DNA from: Rhodosalinus halophilus
GTDB lineage: Bacteria > Pseudomonadota > Alphaproteobacteria > Rhodobacterales > Rhodobacteraceae
Reading direction: 5' to 3'
Assembly (NCBI RefSeq): GCF_003298775.1
Contig: NZ_QNTQ01000005.1
Coordinates: 211,074 to 275,073, forward strand
DNA: 64,000 nt
Shown: positions 55,869-64,000 of the stretch, one piece after another
How positions within the stretch are numbered: the stretch's first letter is position 1
Layout: each line of letters begins with the position of its first letter
Made by a program: the position numbers and the translations under genes
Notes under the pieces: model-generated
Databases searched by the model: none
The model's input: only the letters and a program-made list of their open reading frames with translations
Told to the model about the DNA's origin: nothing

Positions 55869-57310
55869 ACGCCCTTGTCGTCCTGCTGACGCTGCCGCTT
55901 GGCGGGGCGCTCGCGGCGGTCGCGTTCCCGGCCGGCGTCGCGCGCGGGGCAGCGCTGGCCGCAGCGGCCGGCACGGTCGCGGCAGCGCTCGCGGTCGCCT
56001 CAGAGGTCGCAGCAGGCGCGCCGCCGCGGATCGCGCTGGGCGGCTGGCCGCCGCCACTGGGCATTGCGCTCGCCGCCGACGGTCTGTCCGCCGCGCTGCT
56101 CGTGACGACGGCGGCGGTGATGGCCGCAGTCCTGCTGGCGGCGCGTCACACGATGGCGGCCGGCCTGGCGGGGCCGCGCATCGCTTTCGGCTTCTGGCCG
56201 CTGGCGCTGATGCTCTGGGCCGCGCTCAACGCGGTCTTCGTCTCGCGCGATCTCTTCAACCTCTATGTCGGGATCGAGCTTCTGAGCCTCGCCGCCGTCG
56301 GCCTCGTCGCCATCGGCGGCAAGCCCGAGGCGCTCGCCGCCGCGATGCGCTACATGCTCTTCGCCCTCGCCGGTTCGCTGCTCTATCTCGCCGGCGTCGC
56401 CTTGATCTACGCCGCTCACGGCGCGCTCGACATCGACCTTCTGGCGAGCCGTCGCCCGTCCGGGACCGACGCGCTGGCGCTCGCGCTGATGACGGCGGGG
56501 CTGACGGCCAAGACGGCGCTCTTCCCCTTTCACGTCTGGCTGCCGCCGGCGCATGCAGGCGCCCCGGCCCCGGCCTCGGCCATGCTCTCGGCGCTGGTGC
56601 CGAAGGCCTCCTTCGTGATCCTGCTCCGGCTCTGGACCGAGGCGCTGCCGGATGAGGCTTCGCCGGCAGCCCTGACGCTGATCGGCGCGCTGGGCGTCGC
56701 GGCGGTGGTCTGGGGCAGCCTCGGTGCGCTGGCGCAGAGCCGCGTGAAGCTGATCGTCGCCTATTCCACCGTGGCGCAGATCGGCTATCTCTTCGCGGTT
56801 TTCCCGCTCCTGCCGCTCGCACAGGCGGCCTGGAGCGGCGTGATCTTTCTCGCGCTCAGCCACGCGCTGGCCAAGGCGGCGATGTTCCTCGCCGTGGGGC
56901 AGTGGATGGCGGCGGCCGGCGGCGACCGGCTGGAAGAGCTGCGGGGCCTGGCGCAGGCGATGCCGATGAGCGCCTTCGCCTTCGCGCTCGCGGCCGTCAC
57001 GCTCGCCGGGCTGCCGCCCTCGGGCGGCTTTCTCGGCAAGTATATGGTGATGACGGCGGCCTTCACGGCGGGGCAGTGGGTCTGGGCGCTGCCGATGGCG
57101 CTGGGCGGGTTGCTGGCGGCGGCCTATCTCTACCGCCCGCTCGCGGCGCTCTTCGCGCGCGAGGGGGCTTCCGTGGCGGCGCCGTCCCGCGCGCGGCAGG
57201 CGGTGCCGCTCGCCCTCGCCGGCGGCGGGATTGCCCTGGGCCTCGCCTCGGCGGAGCCGCTGGCGCTTCTCGCGAACGGACAGCCCCCGATACAGGCGGT
57301 GGTGCGATGA
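55865..57310 (+). CDS. Proton-conducting membrane transporter, MnhD-like (first of three)
   Basis: A 481-residue NuoL/M/N-type antiporter subunit. TAKTALFPFHVWLPPAHAGAPAPASAMLSALVPKASFV (about 212-248) holds the conserved Lys and a second Lys, while an acidic residue lies in YVGIELLSLAA (Glu, about 138). LIVAYSTVAQIGYL and GFLGKYMVM follow. The GTG start overlaps the previous TGA. It conducts protons or cations through the membrane module. Confidence 0.93.
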   Translation: MNALVVLLTLPLGGALAAVAFPAGVARGAALAAAAGTVAAALAVASEVAAGAPPRIALGGWPPPLGIALAADGLSAALLVTTAAVMAAVLLAARHTMAAGLAGPRIAFGFWPLALMLWAALNAVFVSRDLFNLYVGIELLSLAAVGLVAIGGKPEALAAAMRYMLFALAGSLLYLAGVALIYAAHGALDIDLLASRRPSGTDALALALMTAGLTAKTALFPFHVWLPPAHAGAPAPASAMLSALVPKASFVILLRLWTEALPDEASPAALTLIGALGVAAVVWGSLGALAQSRVKLIVAYSTVAQIGYLFAVFPLLPLAQAAWSGVIFLALSHALAKAAMFLAVGQWMAAAGGDRLEELRGLAQAMPMSAFAFALAAVTLAGLPPSGGFLGKYMVMTAAFTAGQWVWALPMALGGLLAAAYLYRPLAALFAREGASVAAPSRARQAVPLALAGGGIALGLASAEPLALLANGQPPIQAVVR

Positions 57311-58770
57311 CGGTGCCGCTGCCCGTTCTGCTGCTGCTTACCTCGCTTGTGCCGGCGGCGGTGACCTTCTTCCTGCCGCAAGAGGCCCACCGGCTGCGCA
57401 ACGCCCTGAGCCTCGGCGGCGCGCTTCTGAAGGTCGCGCTGATCGTGGCCATGCTCTTCGCGGTCGCGGGCGGCGCGAGCTACGAGGCAGGCCTGACGCC
57501 GGCGCCCGGATTGATGCTGCTGCTCCGGATCGACGCGCTCGCGCTGCTCTTCGTGTCGCTCTCGGCGATCCTGTGGCTGCTCACGACGATCTACGCGATC
57601 GCCTATTTCGGCACGAAGCCCCAGCTCTCGCGCTTCTTCGGCTTCTTCAGCCTCTGCGTCGCCGCGACGACCGGGATCGCGCTCTCCGGTTCGCTCTTCA
57701 CATTCTTCATCTTCTTCGAACTGCTCACGCTCAGCACCTGGCCGCTCGTCGCGCACAAGCAGGACGCGCCGTCGCTCGCGGCGGGTCGGCGCTATCTGCT
57801 CTACGCCATGCCGTGCAGCGCGGCGTTGCTCTGGGCCATCGTGTGGCTGGAAAGCGCGACCGGCCCGGTGATCTTCGCCGCGCCGACGGACTTCGGGACG
57901 CTCGCGCCAAACGCCCAGCGGGCGATCTTCGCGTTGCTGATCGTGGGAATGGGAATGAAGGCAGCCATCGTCCCGCTGCATGGCTGGCTGCCCGCGGCCA
58001 TGGCGGCGCCGGCCCCGGTCTCGGCGCTGCTCCATGCGGTCGCTGTGGTCAAGGCGGGCGCCTTCGGGGTGATTCGGGTGGTGCACGACGTCTTCGGGAT
58101 GGACCGGATGAGCGAGCTGGGGCTCGGCCTGCCGCTGGCGGCGCTGGCCTCGGTCACGATCCTCTGGGGCTCGGTGCGCGCGCTCGGCCAGCGCGAGATC
58201 AAGAAACGGCTCGCCTATTCGACGGTGAGCCAGGTCAGCTACATCGTGCTCGGCATTTCGCTCATCGGCCCCTTCGCGGTGATCGGGGGCCTCGCCCATC
58301 TGATTCACCAGGGACTGATGAAGATCACGCTCTTCTTCTGTGCCGGAATCTACGACGAACGGGCGGGCGTGAAGCGGATCGAGGGACTCGATGGGCTGGG
58401 GCCGCGGATGCCCTGGACCTCGACCTGTTTCTCGCTCGGCGCGCTGGGCATGATCGGGCTGCCGCCGATGGCCGGCTTCGTGAGCAAGATATACCTCGGG
58501 CTCGGCGGCCTGCAGAGCGGGGCGCCCTGGGTGCTGGCCGTGCTCGCGGCCTCGACCCTGCTCAACGCGGCCTATTTCCTGCCGCTGCTCTACCGTCTCT
58601 GGTTCAGGGAGCCCGCGCCGGAGGTGCAGGGCGACGAGCGCGCGCCTGCGCTGGTCGCGCCGACCGTGGTCGCAGCGCTGGGCGCGCTGGGCGTGGGGGC
58701 GCTCGCCGCCGCGCCGGTGAGCCCGCTCGCCTGGGCGACGCTTCTGGCCGAGCGGGCCTGGCTGCCATGA
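57307..58770 (+). CDS. Proton-conducting membrane transporter (second of three)
   Basis: A 487-residue NuoM/L-like subunit. FFIFFELLTLSTWPLVAHK has the key Glu (about 140). GMGMKAAIVPLHGWLPAAMAAPAPVSALLHAVAVVKAG (about 216-253) carries the conserved Lys residues and His, followed by KRLAYSTVSQVSYIVLG. Its ATG overlaps the previous gene by 4 bases. A second MnhD-like subunit rather than MnhA, since it lacks the C-terminal extension. Confidence 0.92.
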   Translation: MTVPLPVLLLLTSLVPAAVTFFLPQEAHRLRNALSLGGALLKVALIVAMLFAVAGGASYEAGLTPAPGLMLLLRIDALALLFVSLSAILWLLTTIYAIAYFGTKPQLSRFFGFFSLCVAATTGIALSGSLFTFFIFFELLTLSTWPLVAHKQDAPSLAAGRRYLLYAMPCSAALLWAIVWLESATGPVIFAAPTDFGTLAPNAQRAIFALLIVGMGMKAAIVPLHGWLPAAMAAPAPVSALLHAVAVVKAGAFGVIRVVHDVFGMDRMSELGLGLPLAALASVTILWGSVRALGQREIKKRLAYSTVSQVSYIVLGISLIGPFAVIGGLAHLIHQGLMKITLFFCAGIYDERAGVKRIEGLDGLGPRMPWTSTCFSLGALGMIGLPPMAGFVSKIYLGLGGLQSGAPWVLAVLAASTLLNAAYFLPLLYRLWFREPAPEVQGDERAPALVAPTVVAALGALGVGALAAAPVSPLAWATLLAERAWLP

Positions 58771-60401
58771 CGCTCTGGGTCGGCCCCCTTCTGCCGCTCG
58801 CGGCGCTGGTCTGGCCGCTTCTGATCGGGGCGGCGGCCGCGCTGCCCGGGGTGCGCGACCGCGCGATGCGGCTGCTGTGGCTCGCGCCGCTGCCTGCGCT
58901 CTGGCTGGCGCTGGCGGGCGAGAGTGCCGCGACCCTGGCGCCCGATCTGCTGCTGGGCGTGACCCTGGGGCTCGATCCGGGCCGACGGCTTCTCCTTGGC
59001 ATGACCGCGGCGCTCTGGATCGTCGCGGGCCTCGCCGCCCAGCCGATGGCCGAGCGGCCACGCGCCGCGATCTTCGCCGGATTCTGGTGCCTCACGCTCT
59101 CCGGGAATCTCGCGGTCTTCCTCGCGCAGGATGTCGTGACCTTCTATGTCGCCTTCGCAGCGGTCTCGCTGGCGGCCTGGTTTCTCGTCGTCCATGAGCG
59201 CACCGACGCGGCGCTCGCCGCGGGGCGCGTCTACATCGTGGTCGCGCTCGCGGGCGAGGTCTGTCTTCTCGTCGGGCTGCTGATCGGCGCGCATGCGGCG
59301 GGCGCAACCGCGATCGCGGAGGTGCGCGCGGCGCTGGGCACCTCGCCCGGCGGCCCGCTCGCCGTCGCGCTGCTGACGATCGGCTTCGGCATCAAGGCCG
59401 GGCTGGTGCCCTTGCACGTCTGGTTGCCGCTGGCGCATCCGGCGGCGCCGGTGCCGGCCTCCGCCGTGCTCTCGGGCGCGATCGTGAAGGCGGGGCTGGC
59501 CGGGATGCTGCTTTTCCTGCCCGAGGGCGCGGCCGGCCCGGCACTGATCGCGCTGGGCCTCGCCGGAGCCTACGGCGCGGCGCTCTGGGCGCTGACCCAG
59601 CGCAACCCAAAGACGGTGCTCGCCTACTCCACCGTCAGCCAGATGGGGCTGATTCTCATGCTGGTGGGGGCGGGCGGGGCGGCGCGCGAGGCCGCGCCCT
59701 ACGTCGCGCTGCATCACGGGCTGGCCAAGGGGGCGCTCTTCCTGCTGGTGGGCGCGATGCTCGCGGCGGGCTCGCGGCGGCAGCGCGCGGCCTGCCTGGC
59801 TCTCGCCGCCGTCGCCGCCGCATCGGTGGCCGGCGCGCCGCTCAGCGGCGGCGCGCTCGCCAAGGCGGCCGTCAAGTCCGAGCTGCCGGCAGCGCTCGCG
59901 CAGGCCCTGAGCCTGAGTTCGGTGACCACGACGCTGGCGCTCGGCTGGTTCCTGCACCGTCTGGCGCGGACCGGCGGCGCGCATCGGTCCGCCTTGCCGC
60001 TCGCGCTGCCCGCGGTGCTGACCGCGCTCGCGTTCGCCGCGCCCTGGGCGCTCTGGCAGGACTGGACGGGCCGCGCGCCGGTCTATGCGCTCGCGCCGGA
60101 CGCGCTGCGCGCCGCGCTCTGGCCGGTGGCGGCCGGCGGCCTGGGCGCGCTGATTCTGCTGCGGTTCCCGCTACCCGAGAAGCCGCCGGGCGATCTGTTG
60201 ACCCTGCCCCTCCGCTGGCGCCGCGCGACACCCCGATGGCCCGAACTACCCGCGCGCGCCATCGACGCCGCGAAGCTGGCGGCTGCGCTCCGCAATGCCG
60301 TCGCGCGCGGGGAGCGTGCGCTCTTGCGCCGACAGGCGAGCGCCGCGCTCCTGCCCCTGCTCGCGCTTGCGCTGTTCGGACTTCTGGCGGGCCGGTTCTG
60401 A
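58767..60401 (+). CDS. Proton-conducting membrane transporter (third of three)
   Basis: A 544-residue antiporter-like subunit. GFGIKAGLVPLHVWLPLAHPAAPVPASAVLSGAIVKAGLAG (about 209-249) holds the lysine pair. Usual Glu of the helix is replaced by Ala/Val region YVAFAAVSLAAWF (about 130-142), which lacks the acidic residue seen in the two other copies. A C-terminal Arg-rich extension (about 480-530) and a last helix are extra. Last gene; a hairpin with TTTT follows. Confidence 0.9.
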   Translation: MTLWVGPLLPLAALVWPLLIGAAAALPGVRDRAMRLLWLAPLPALWLALAGESAATLAPDLLLGVTLGLDPGRRLLLGMTAALWIVAGLAAQPMAERPRAAIFAGFWCLTLSGNLAVFLAQDVVTFYVAFAAVSLAAWFLVVHERTDAALAAGRVYIVVALAGEVCLLVGLLIGAHAAGATAIAEVRAALGTSPGGPLAVALLTIGFGIKAGLVPLHVWLPLAHPAAPVPASAVLSGAIVKAGLAGMLLFLPEGAAGPALIALGLAGAYGAALWALTQRNPKTVLAYSTVSQMGLILMLVGAGGAAREAAPYVALHHGLAKGALFLLVGAMLAAGSRRQRAACLALAAVAAASVAGAPLSGGALAKAAVKSELPAALAQALSLSSVTTTLALGWFLHRLARTGGAHRSALPLALPAVLTALAFAAPWALWQDWTGRAPVYALAPDALRAALWPVAAGGLGALILLRFPLPEKPPGDLLTLPLRWRRATPRWPELPARAIDAAKLAAALRNAVARGERALLRRQASAALLPLLALALFGLLAGRF

Positions 60402-60422
60402 CCGCCCGTCATCCTCGGGAGG

Positions 60423-60446
60423 CGGTCCGATACGCGGGACCGTTTT
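60423..60446 (+). terminator. Terminator of the Mrp/Mnh operon
   Basis: CGGTCC (60423-60428) and GGACCG (60437-60442) with an 8-base loop, followed by TTTT (60443-60446), 21 bases after the last gene of the operon. Confidence 0.6.
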
Positions 60447-60457
60447 CGCGGGAAGGG

Positions 60458-61036
60458 CTACCGGATGATCCGCCCCTTCTTGATCGAGGAATCGAAGGTC
60501 CGCTCCGGGTCGCGGTCGTAGAGCGCGATCAGCCGCTTGCTCTTGTGCCGCTGGAACGGCTCTTCCACGATGATCTTGTAGTTCGCTTCGCGGCCCATCC
60601 AGCCGGTGAGCTTCTCGTAGGTCACCGGATCGTGGACGTGTCCGGGCGTCGGTCGCGGTACGTTCTTCCAGTTGTAGGGCACCGAGACGACGACGAGTTC
60701 GCCCAGCTCGAGCAGCCGATGCGCGAAGGCCCCGGCATCCGGAACATGCTCGAGAACCTGGAAACAGGTGCAGATATCGAAGGTGTCGTCGAAGGCGAGC
60801 GTATGGATATCGCCTTTGATGGCCTTCACGCCCTCGGACTCGTAGGGAACGCGGATGTCTACGGACACCCGCTCCGGAATCCAGTCGAACCAGTCGAGGT
60901 AGGGGCAATTGCCGGATCCCACGTCGATCAAGCTTTCGGCCTTGGCTCCGACAGTCCGCATGATATAGTCTATATAGCTATAATACAGCATATCGCTGCG
61001 CTGGCGCCAGTATTTCTGGCTTTCATAAAGGCTCAT
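60458..61036 (-). CDS. Class I SAM-dependent methyltransferase
   Basis: A 192-residue methyltransferase. Motif I is LIDVGSGNCPYLDWF (about 36-50), an acidic residue after strand 2 is SVDIRVPYE, and TCFQVLEHVPDAGAF is motif post-II/III. The C-terminal half has VVVSVPYNWKNVP with HVHDPVTYEKLTGWMGREANYKI. Probably modifies a glycan or glycosyl product of the coupled glycosyltransferase gene, whose stop overlaps its start (ATGA). Lower-G+C upstream bases are noted at 60960-61000. Confidence 0.88.
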   Translation of the reverse strand: MSLYESQKYWRQRSDMLYYSYIDYIMRTVGAKAESLIDVGSGNCPYLDWFDWIPERVSVDIRVPYESEGVKAIKGDIHTLAFDDTFDICTCFQVLEHVPDAGAFAHRLLELGELVVVSVPYNWKNVPRPTPGHVHDPVTYEKLTGWMGREANYKIIVEEPFQRHKSKRLIALYDRDPERTFDSSIKKGRIIR

Positions 61037-62985
61037 GCGCTTTCCGTTTCCTTTTTCCGCATACTGGCCGGAACACGGCGCACAACCGGCGTGTATCTCT
61101 GCCGGATGCTCTGATCGCTGACGCCCACGCCGTGGATCTTCGAACAGGTCACCTCGTCGCCGAAGACGATCACCTTCACCTGCTCCCCGTCGACCAGCGC
61201 GCGCATCTCGTCGGCCATGCGCAGCCGCGCGGTGTCGAGATCGTAGTCGTAATAGAAGACGATACCGATCTTCCTGCCCCGCTCCTTCAACTCTTCGATG
61301 CCGCGGATCGCCGCCTTCGTCTTGGCGTCATGGAGCCTGAAATCCCCGGCGAAGATCGCGTCGAAATGCTCGGGCGGCGCGTCCTTCGAGCGCTTGATCG
61401 CGCTCATCATGTCCGGGCTGGCGAAGGGGTTGCGGTGCCGGTCGTTGCCGTATTTCAGCGAGGTCGCGGTCTCGTGGTGATGGGTCTGCGCCTGGAAATA
61501 CTCGTGGCGCACCCCGTAGTAGAAGCCCTTCACGCCCTTGACGGGATCGACGGTCACCGAGCTGTCGGCCTCGCGCTGGAAGGAGAGCGGCCCGGTCTCG
61601 AGGTTCACGACCGCGCCCGCGCCGAACACCTTGCGGAACCTGCGCAGCAATTCGCTGTCGGCGCCGAAGCGGACGGTGTCCCAGTAGCCGAGCTTCTCGC
61701 GCATCGGCGCGCGCCGGAACATGAAGGACGAGGTGTTGAAGAGAATCACGCCGCCGTTCGACCGGATCTTGGTGAACGCCAGATCGTTCGTCGCGCGCGC
61801 CTGCTGCGAGGTGCAGCCCATGACCCGCGGGTTGGCCTCCATGTAGCGCACCTGAGTCTCGATCTTGAGCGGATGGGACCAGTCGTCGGCGTCATGGAGC
61901 GTGACATAAGCGCCCGTCGCCTCGTCCAGGCCACGGTTGCGCGCCACGTAGGCGCCTCCGTTCTCGGGCATGCGGATCAGGCGGATGCGCGGGTCTTCGG
62001 CCGCGAAGCGCTCCACCACGCCACAGGTGTCGTCGTCGGGGCTCGCGTCGTCGATCACGATGATCTCGAGGTTGCGCCAGGTCTGCGCCTGAAGCGACCG
62101 CAGGGTCGTCGGGATCATCTCCGCCGCGTTGTAGGCCGCGATCAGCACGCTGACCGTCGGCCCGCTTTCGACGACCGGCAATTCCGACGGACAGTAGAGA
62201 CGATCATAGAGCGGCCTGCCATCGTCGGGCAGCAGGTCGACGGCCGGGATGTCGAACATCCTCAGCACCTGGTTGATCCAGACGAGCTTGTCCTCCGGCA
62301 CCTCATGGAAGTTGGACCAGGCGAGCAGGGTATTCGCATTCAGCTCGCCGGAGTCGCGCAACCGCTCGAAGGTGGCCTTCCCGCCGGCCTTGTCCGCAAG
62401 GAAGAAGTGGCACAGCAACTCCGACACCCCCAGACGGGCACGGTGCCCGATGTCCTCGGCATGCTCCCGGGCCTGCTGGAGGAAGTCCAGCGCCTTGCGG
62501 AACCCCTCCCGCTCGCCGCTTCGCAGATGCCAGAGCGCCAGTTCCCGTCCCGCGGCCGCCCGCGCCGCCGGTTGATCGCTGGTGTCGAGGATATGCTGCA
62601 GATCGGCCAGCGCACGGTCGGTGATCCCGAGGGTCTGGAGCCTGGTGCGGATCACCTCGACCCGTTGCAGCGCCTGACGCGTGTTATCCTGAGCGTTCGG
62701 CTTGCGCCTGTAGCCCTTCTCCCGCCCATGCAGCACGTAGTGCACGAGGGGATTGAGCCCGCTTCGCGCCGCGTCCGGATAGGTATCCAGATAGAAGCGC
62801 GTCCTGAAATTCTTGCCCGGATCCCGCCCGAGCTCGGCCCCGTAGCGCAGATAGTGCTCGGCGGGCTCCATTCCGATCATGGCCACGTCGGGATAGGTGG
62901 TCCGATACCAGGTCGAATGAACCTCTCCGGAGCGCTTTATCAGCTTGACCTGCTGTTCGAAGGAAAGGTCAGCGGCATGGGTCAT
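61033..62985 (-). CDS. Large family 2 glycosyltransferase with N-terminal extension
   Basis: A 650-residue protein. Residues 1-100 (RSGEVHSTWYRTTYPDVAMIGMEPAEHYLRYGAELGRDPGKNF) are the short repeated HYLRYG-type module seen before many glycan glycosyltransferases. Residues about 110-270 are a helical, TPR-like spacer. The GT-A domain begins VSVLIAAYNAAEMIPTTLRSLQAQTW (about 275), with the DxD-type DADDW (about 365). The C-terminal 110 residues are an extra domain. It adds sugars to an unknown surface glycan. Confidence 0.88.
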   Translation of the reverse strand: MTHAADLSFEQQVKLIKRSGEVHSTWYRTTYPDVAMIGMEPAEHYLRYGAELGRDPGKNFRTRFYLDTYPDAARSGLNPLVHYVLHGREKGYRRKPNAQDNTRQALQRVEVIRTRLQTLGITDRALADLQHILDTSDQPAARAAAGRELALWHLRSGEREGFRKALDFLQQAREHAEDIGHRARLGVSELLCHFFLADKAGGKATFERLRDSGELNANTLLAWSNFHEVPEDKLVWINQVLRMFDIPAVDLLPDDGRPLYDRLYCPSELPVVESGPTVSVLIAAYNAAEMIPTTLRSLQAQTWRNLEIIVIDDASPDDDTCGVVERFAAEDPRIRLIRMPENGGAYVARNRGLDEATGAYVTLHDADDWSHPLKIETQVRYMEANPRVMGCTSQQARATNDLAFTKIRSNGGVILFNTSSFMFRRAPMREKLGYWDTVRFGADSELLRRFRKVFGAGAVVNLETGPLSFQREADSSVTVDPVKGVKGFYYGVRHEYFQAQTHHHETATSLKYGNDRHRNPFASPDMMSAIKRSKDAPPEHFDAIFAGDFRLHDAKTKAAIRGIEELKERGRKIGIVFYYDYDLDTARLRMADEMRALVDGEQVKVIVFGDEVTCSKIHGVGVSDQSIRQRYTPVVRRVPASMRKKETESA

Positions 62986-63340
62986 CTTGTTTGGGGCGTC
63001 CTTGCGAATGACCGCGGCGGACCTTGTATCGGGAACCCCTCCGGCACTGTCAACAAGCGCCGGCCGTCCGCCGCCGGCCCGCGGCTTTCCATGCGCGCGC
63101 CGACGGCGTCAGGCGAAGCTGCGCCGCCCGACCGACCGGGAACGCGGAGACGGCCACCGCGACCTTTTCTGAACGCTCGCACCGAAGGACCGCTTGCGGC
63201 CGCAGGACACGCGTCCGAGCGCTTCAGGTCGCAAGGGCGCCTTGGCCGCGGTGGTGCGAGCACTCGCCGATGCGGCCACGTTAAGCCTTTCGAAGGAGCA
63301 CGCCGTGTAAGCCTCGGCCGTCCCCGCGATGGAGGTGGCC
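62986..63340. other. Intergenic region between GT and sensor genes
   Basis: About 355 bases without a supported gene. It carries the putative start region of the glycosyltransferase (minus strand), and toward the right a possible flagellar-type promoter at 63282-63305. Short open frames on both strands look like composition artefacts. Confidence 0.4.
63282..63305 (+). promoter_or_regulatory. Possible sigma-28-like promoter of the globin-coupled sensor
   Basis: TAAG (63282-63285), 16 bases, GCCG (63302-63305) followed by TGTAA. The flagellar sigma consensus is TAAA-N15-GCCGATAA, so spacing is one base long and the box is imperfect. Confidence 0.2.
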
Positions 63341-64000
63341 ATGGACGACATTCTCGGCGAGCGACTGGAGCTTTTCCGGCTGGCCGGTCCTGATCAGGCG
63401 CTCGTGAAGCAGGCCGGCGAGCTTCTCACGGAAGACCTCGACAAGGTTCTGGACCGGTTCCACGAACCCGCCCGGTCCGATGAGAGGATGTCGGCGTTCT
63501 TCGCGGACGAACAGCAGGTCGCACACGCCCGCGACGTGCAGAAGGCGCATTGGAAAAGGCTGCTCGCAGGCCGGTTCGACGGCGACTACTTCGAGTCGAC
63601 CCGGCGAGTCGGCCAGGCGTATTTCCGGATGGAGCTTTCTTTCCTGCTCTACCTTTCGTGCCACGCCCGCAGCGCGTCAAGCCTTCAGGCGATGCTCTTG
63701 CGCCGCATCGGACGGGGGCGCATGGCCTTCCATCCGGGCAGAACCTCCGCGATGCTGGGTGCCCTCAGCCGCGCCTTCACCATGGACATCGAACTGGTGA
63801 TCGACGCCTACTTGCAAGCGCAGGGCAAGGAGCAGGAAATCGCCTTCGGCTACATCGCGAAGGCCGTGCAGGCGATCTCCGACGGCGATCTTTTCCACCG
63901 GATCCCCGCGCCGAGCGACAGCGACTACCCGGAGAAGTTCGAGGCCATCCGCCTCGATCTGCACGCGCTGGCGGAGGGGTTTACCGGCCTGATCGGGTCG
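63341..64000 (+). CDS. Globin-coupled sensor / chemotaxis protein, 5' portion
   Basis: The first 220 residues, cut by the window end. A protoglobin-type domain (about 1-150) includes FADEQQVAHARDVQKAHWKRLLAGRFDGDYFES and a helical core. A HAMP-like stretch follows (FGYIAKAVQAISDGDLFHRI, about 168-187), so a methyl-accepting chemotaxis or kinase output domain is expected beyond the edge. In these sensors the proximal heme histidine sits in RxGxxHxRIGL; here the position reads RVGQAYFRMEL, a Tyr. The heme role is therefore in doubt. The start has GGAGGTGG upstream. Confidence 0.85.
   Translation, partial: MDDILGERLELFRLAGPDQALVKQAGELLTEDLDKVLDRFHEPARSDERMSAFFADEQQVAHARDVQKAHWKRLLAGRFDGDYFESTRRVGQAYFRMELSFLLYLSCHARSASSLQAMLLRRIGRGRMAFHPGRTSAMLGALSRAFTMDIELVIDAYLQAQGKEQEIAFGYIAKAVQAISDGDLFHRIPAPSDSDYPEKFEAIRLDLHALAEGFTGLIGS

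Noticed and set aside
57231..60401. 1056-codon frame across two antiporter genes
   Set aside because: Only its C-terminal part is the real third antiporter subunit starting at 58767; the rest is a shadow of the 57307 gene.

Overview
The window looks like a chromosomal segment from a high-G+C (about two thirds or more by eye) alphaproteobacterium, most likely a Rhodobacterales/Paracoccaceae relative. The evidence is gene content: pheS and pheT split by small accessory genes, a YtoQ/phosphoribosyltransferase pair, GerW in a non-spore-former, DUF1244, and a TTT-type solute-binding protein. Promoters of the form GGAAC-N16/17-CGTT, typical of the alphaproteobacterial general stress response, also fit. 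I see no rRNA operon, prophage, insertion sequence or CRISPR array. The only RNA gene I can support is a tRNA-Ala(GGC) at the left end.

Layout. 0-7.4 kb: tRNA-Ala, a fatty-acid-desaturase-type membrane enzyme, an orphan TTT solute-binding protein, an ExoD-like protein divergent from a DUF4396 membrane protein, a CaCA-type exchanger, and a TrkH/RCK potassium uptake pair. 7.4-28.2 kb: a dense block of stress and cell-envelope genes, many preceded by GGAAC...SGTT promoter motifs. It holds apolipoprotein/YqjD-like proteins, a flavin reductase-like protein, a secreted PRC-barrel protein, a holin-X/DUF3618 operon, an ECF sigma factor, an amidoligase + glutamine amidotransferase pair, a phospholipase D-like protein, Ku-LigD end-joining repair, DUF4112-YihY, an alpha/beta hydrolase with an AI-2E-type permease, an HtrA protease, CsbD, a DUF892 protein, a 61-codon gene and a formate/nitrite-type channel. 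28.2-38.5 kb: a GlxA-type regulator divergent from an SDR, a YghU-like GST, MscS, the kdsD-kdsB-kdsA operon for CMP-Kdo precursors, a DMT permease, and a Rieske oxygenase + GMC oxidoreductase operon. 38.5-53.4 kb: housekeeping (pheT, pheS, rpmI-rplT, pyk, N-formylglutamate amidohydrolase, dgcA-dat) with small conserved proteins. 53.6-60.4 kb: an eight-gene Mrp/Mnh-type cation/proton antiporter operon with a rearranged subunit plan. 60.4-64 kb: a methyltransferase/glycosyltransferase pair and the start of a globin-coupled sensor cut by the window edge.

How it works together. The strongest theme is a stress-response island. An ECF sigma gene, itself preceded by a near-consensus GGAAC promoter, sits among genes with perfect or one-mismatch copies of the same promoter. 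Their products protect DNA (Ku/LigD), envelope proteins (HtrA) and membranes (holin-X, DUF3618, YqjD-like proteins, YihY), or carry typical stress domains (CsbD, DUF892, PRC-barrel). Potassium uptake, MscS and the Mrp antiporter add ion and osmotic homeostasis. I could not run any search; family names come from recognising motifs and layout by eye.
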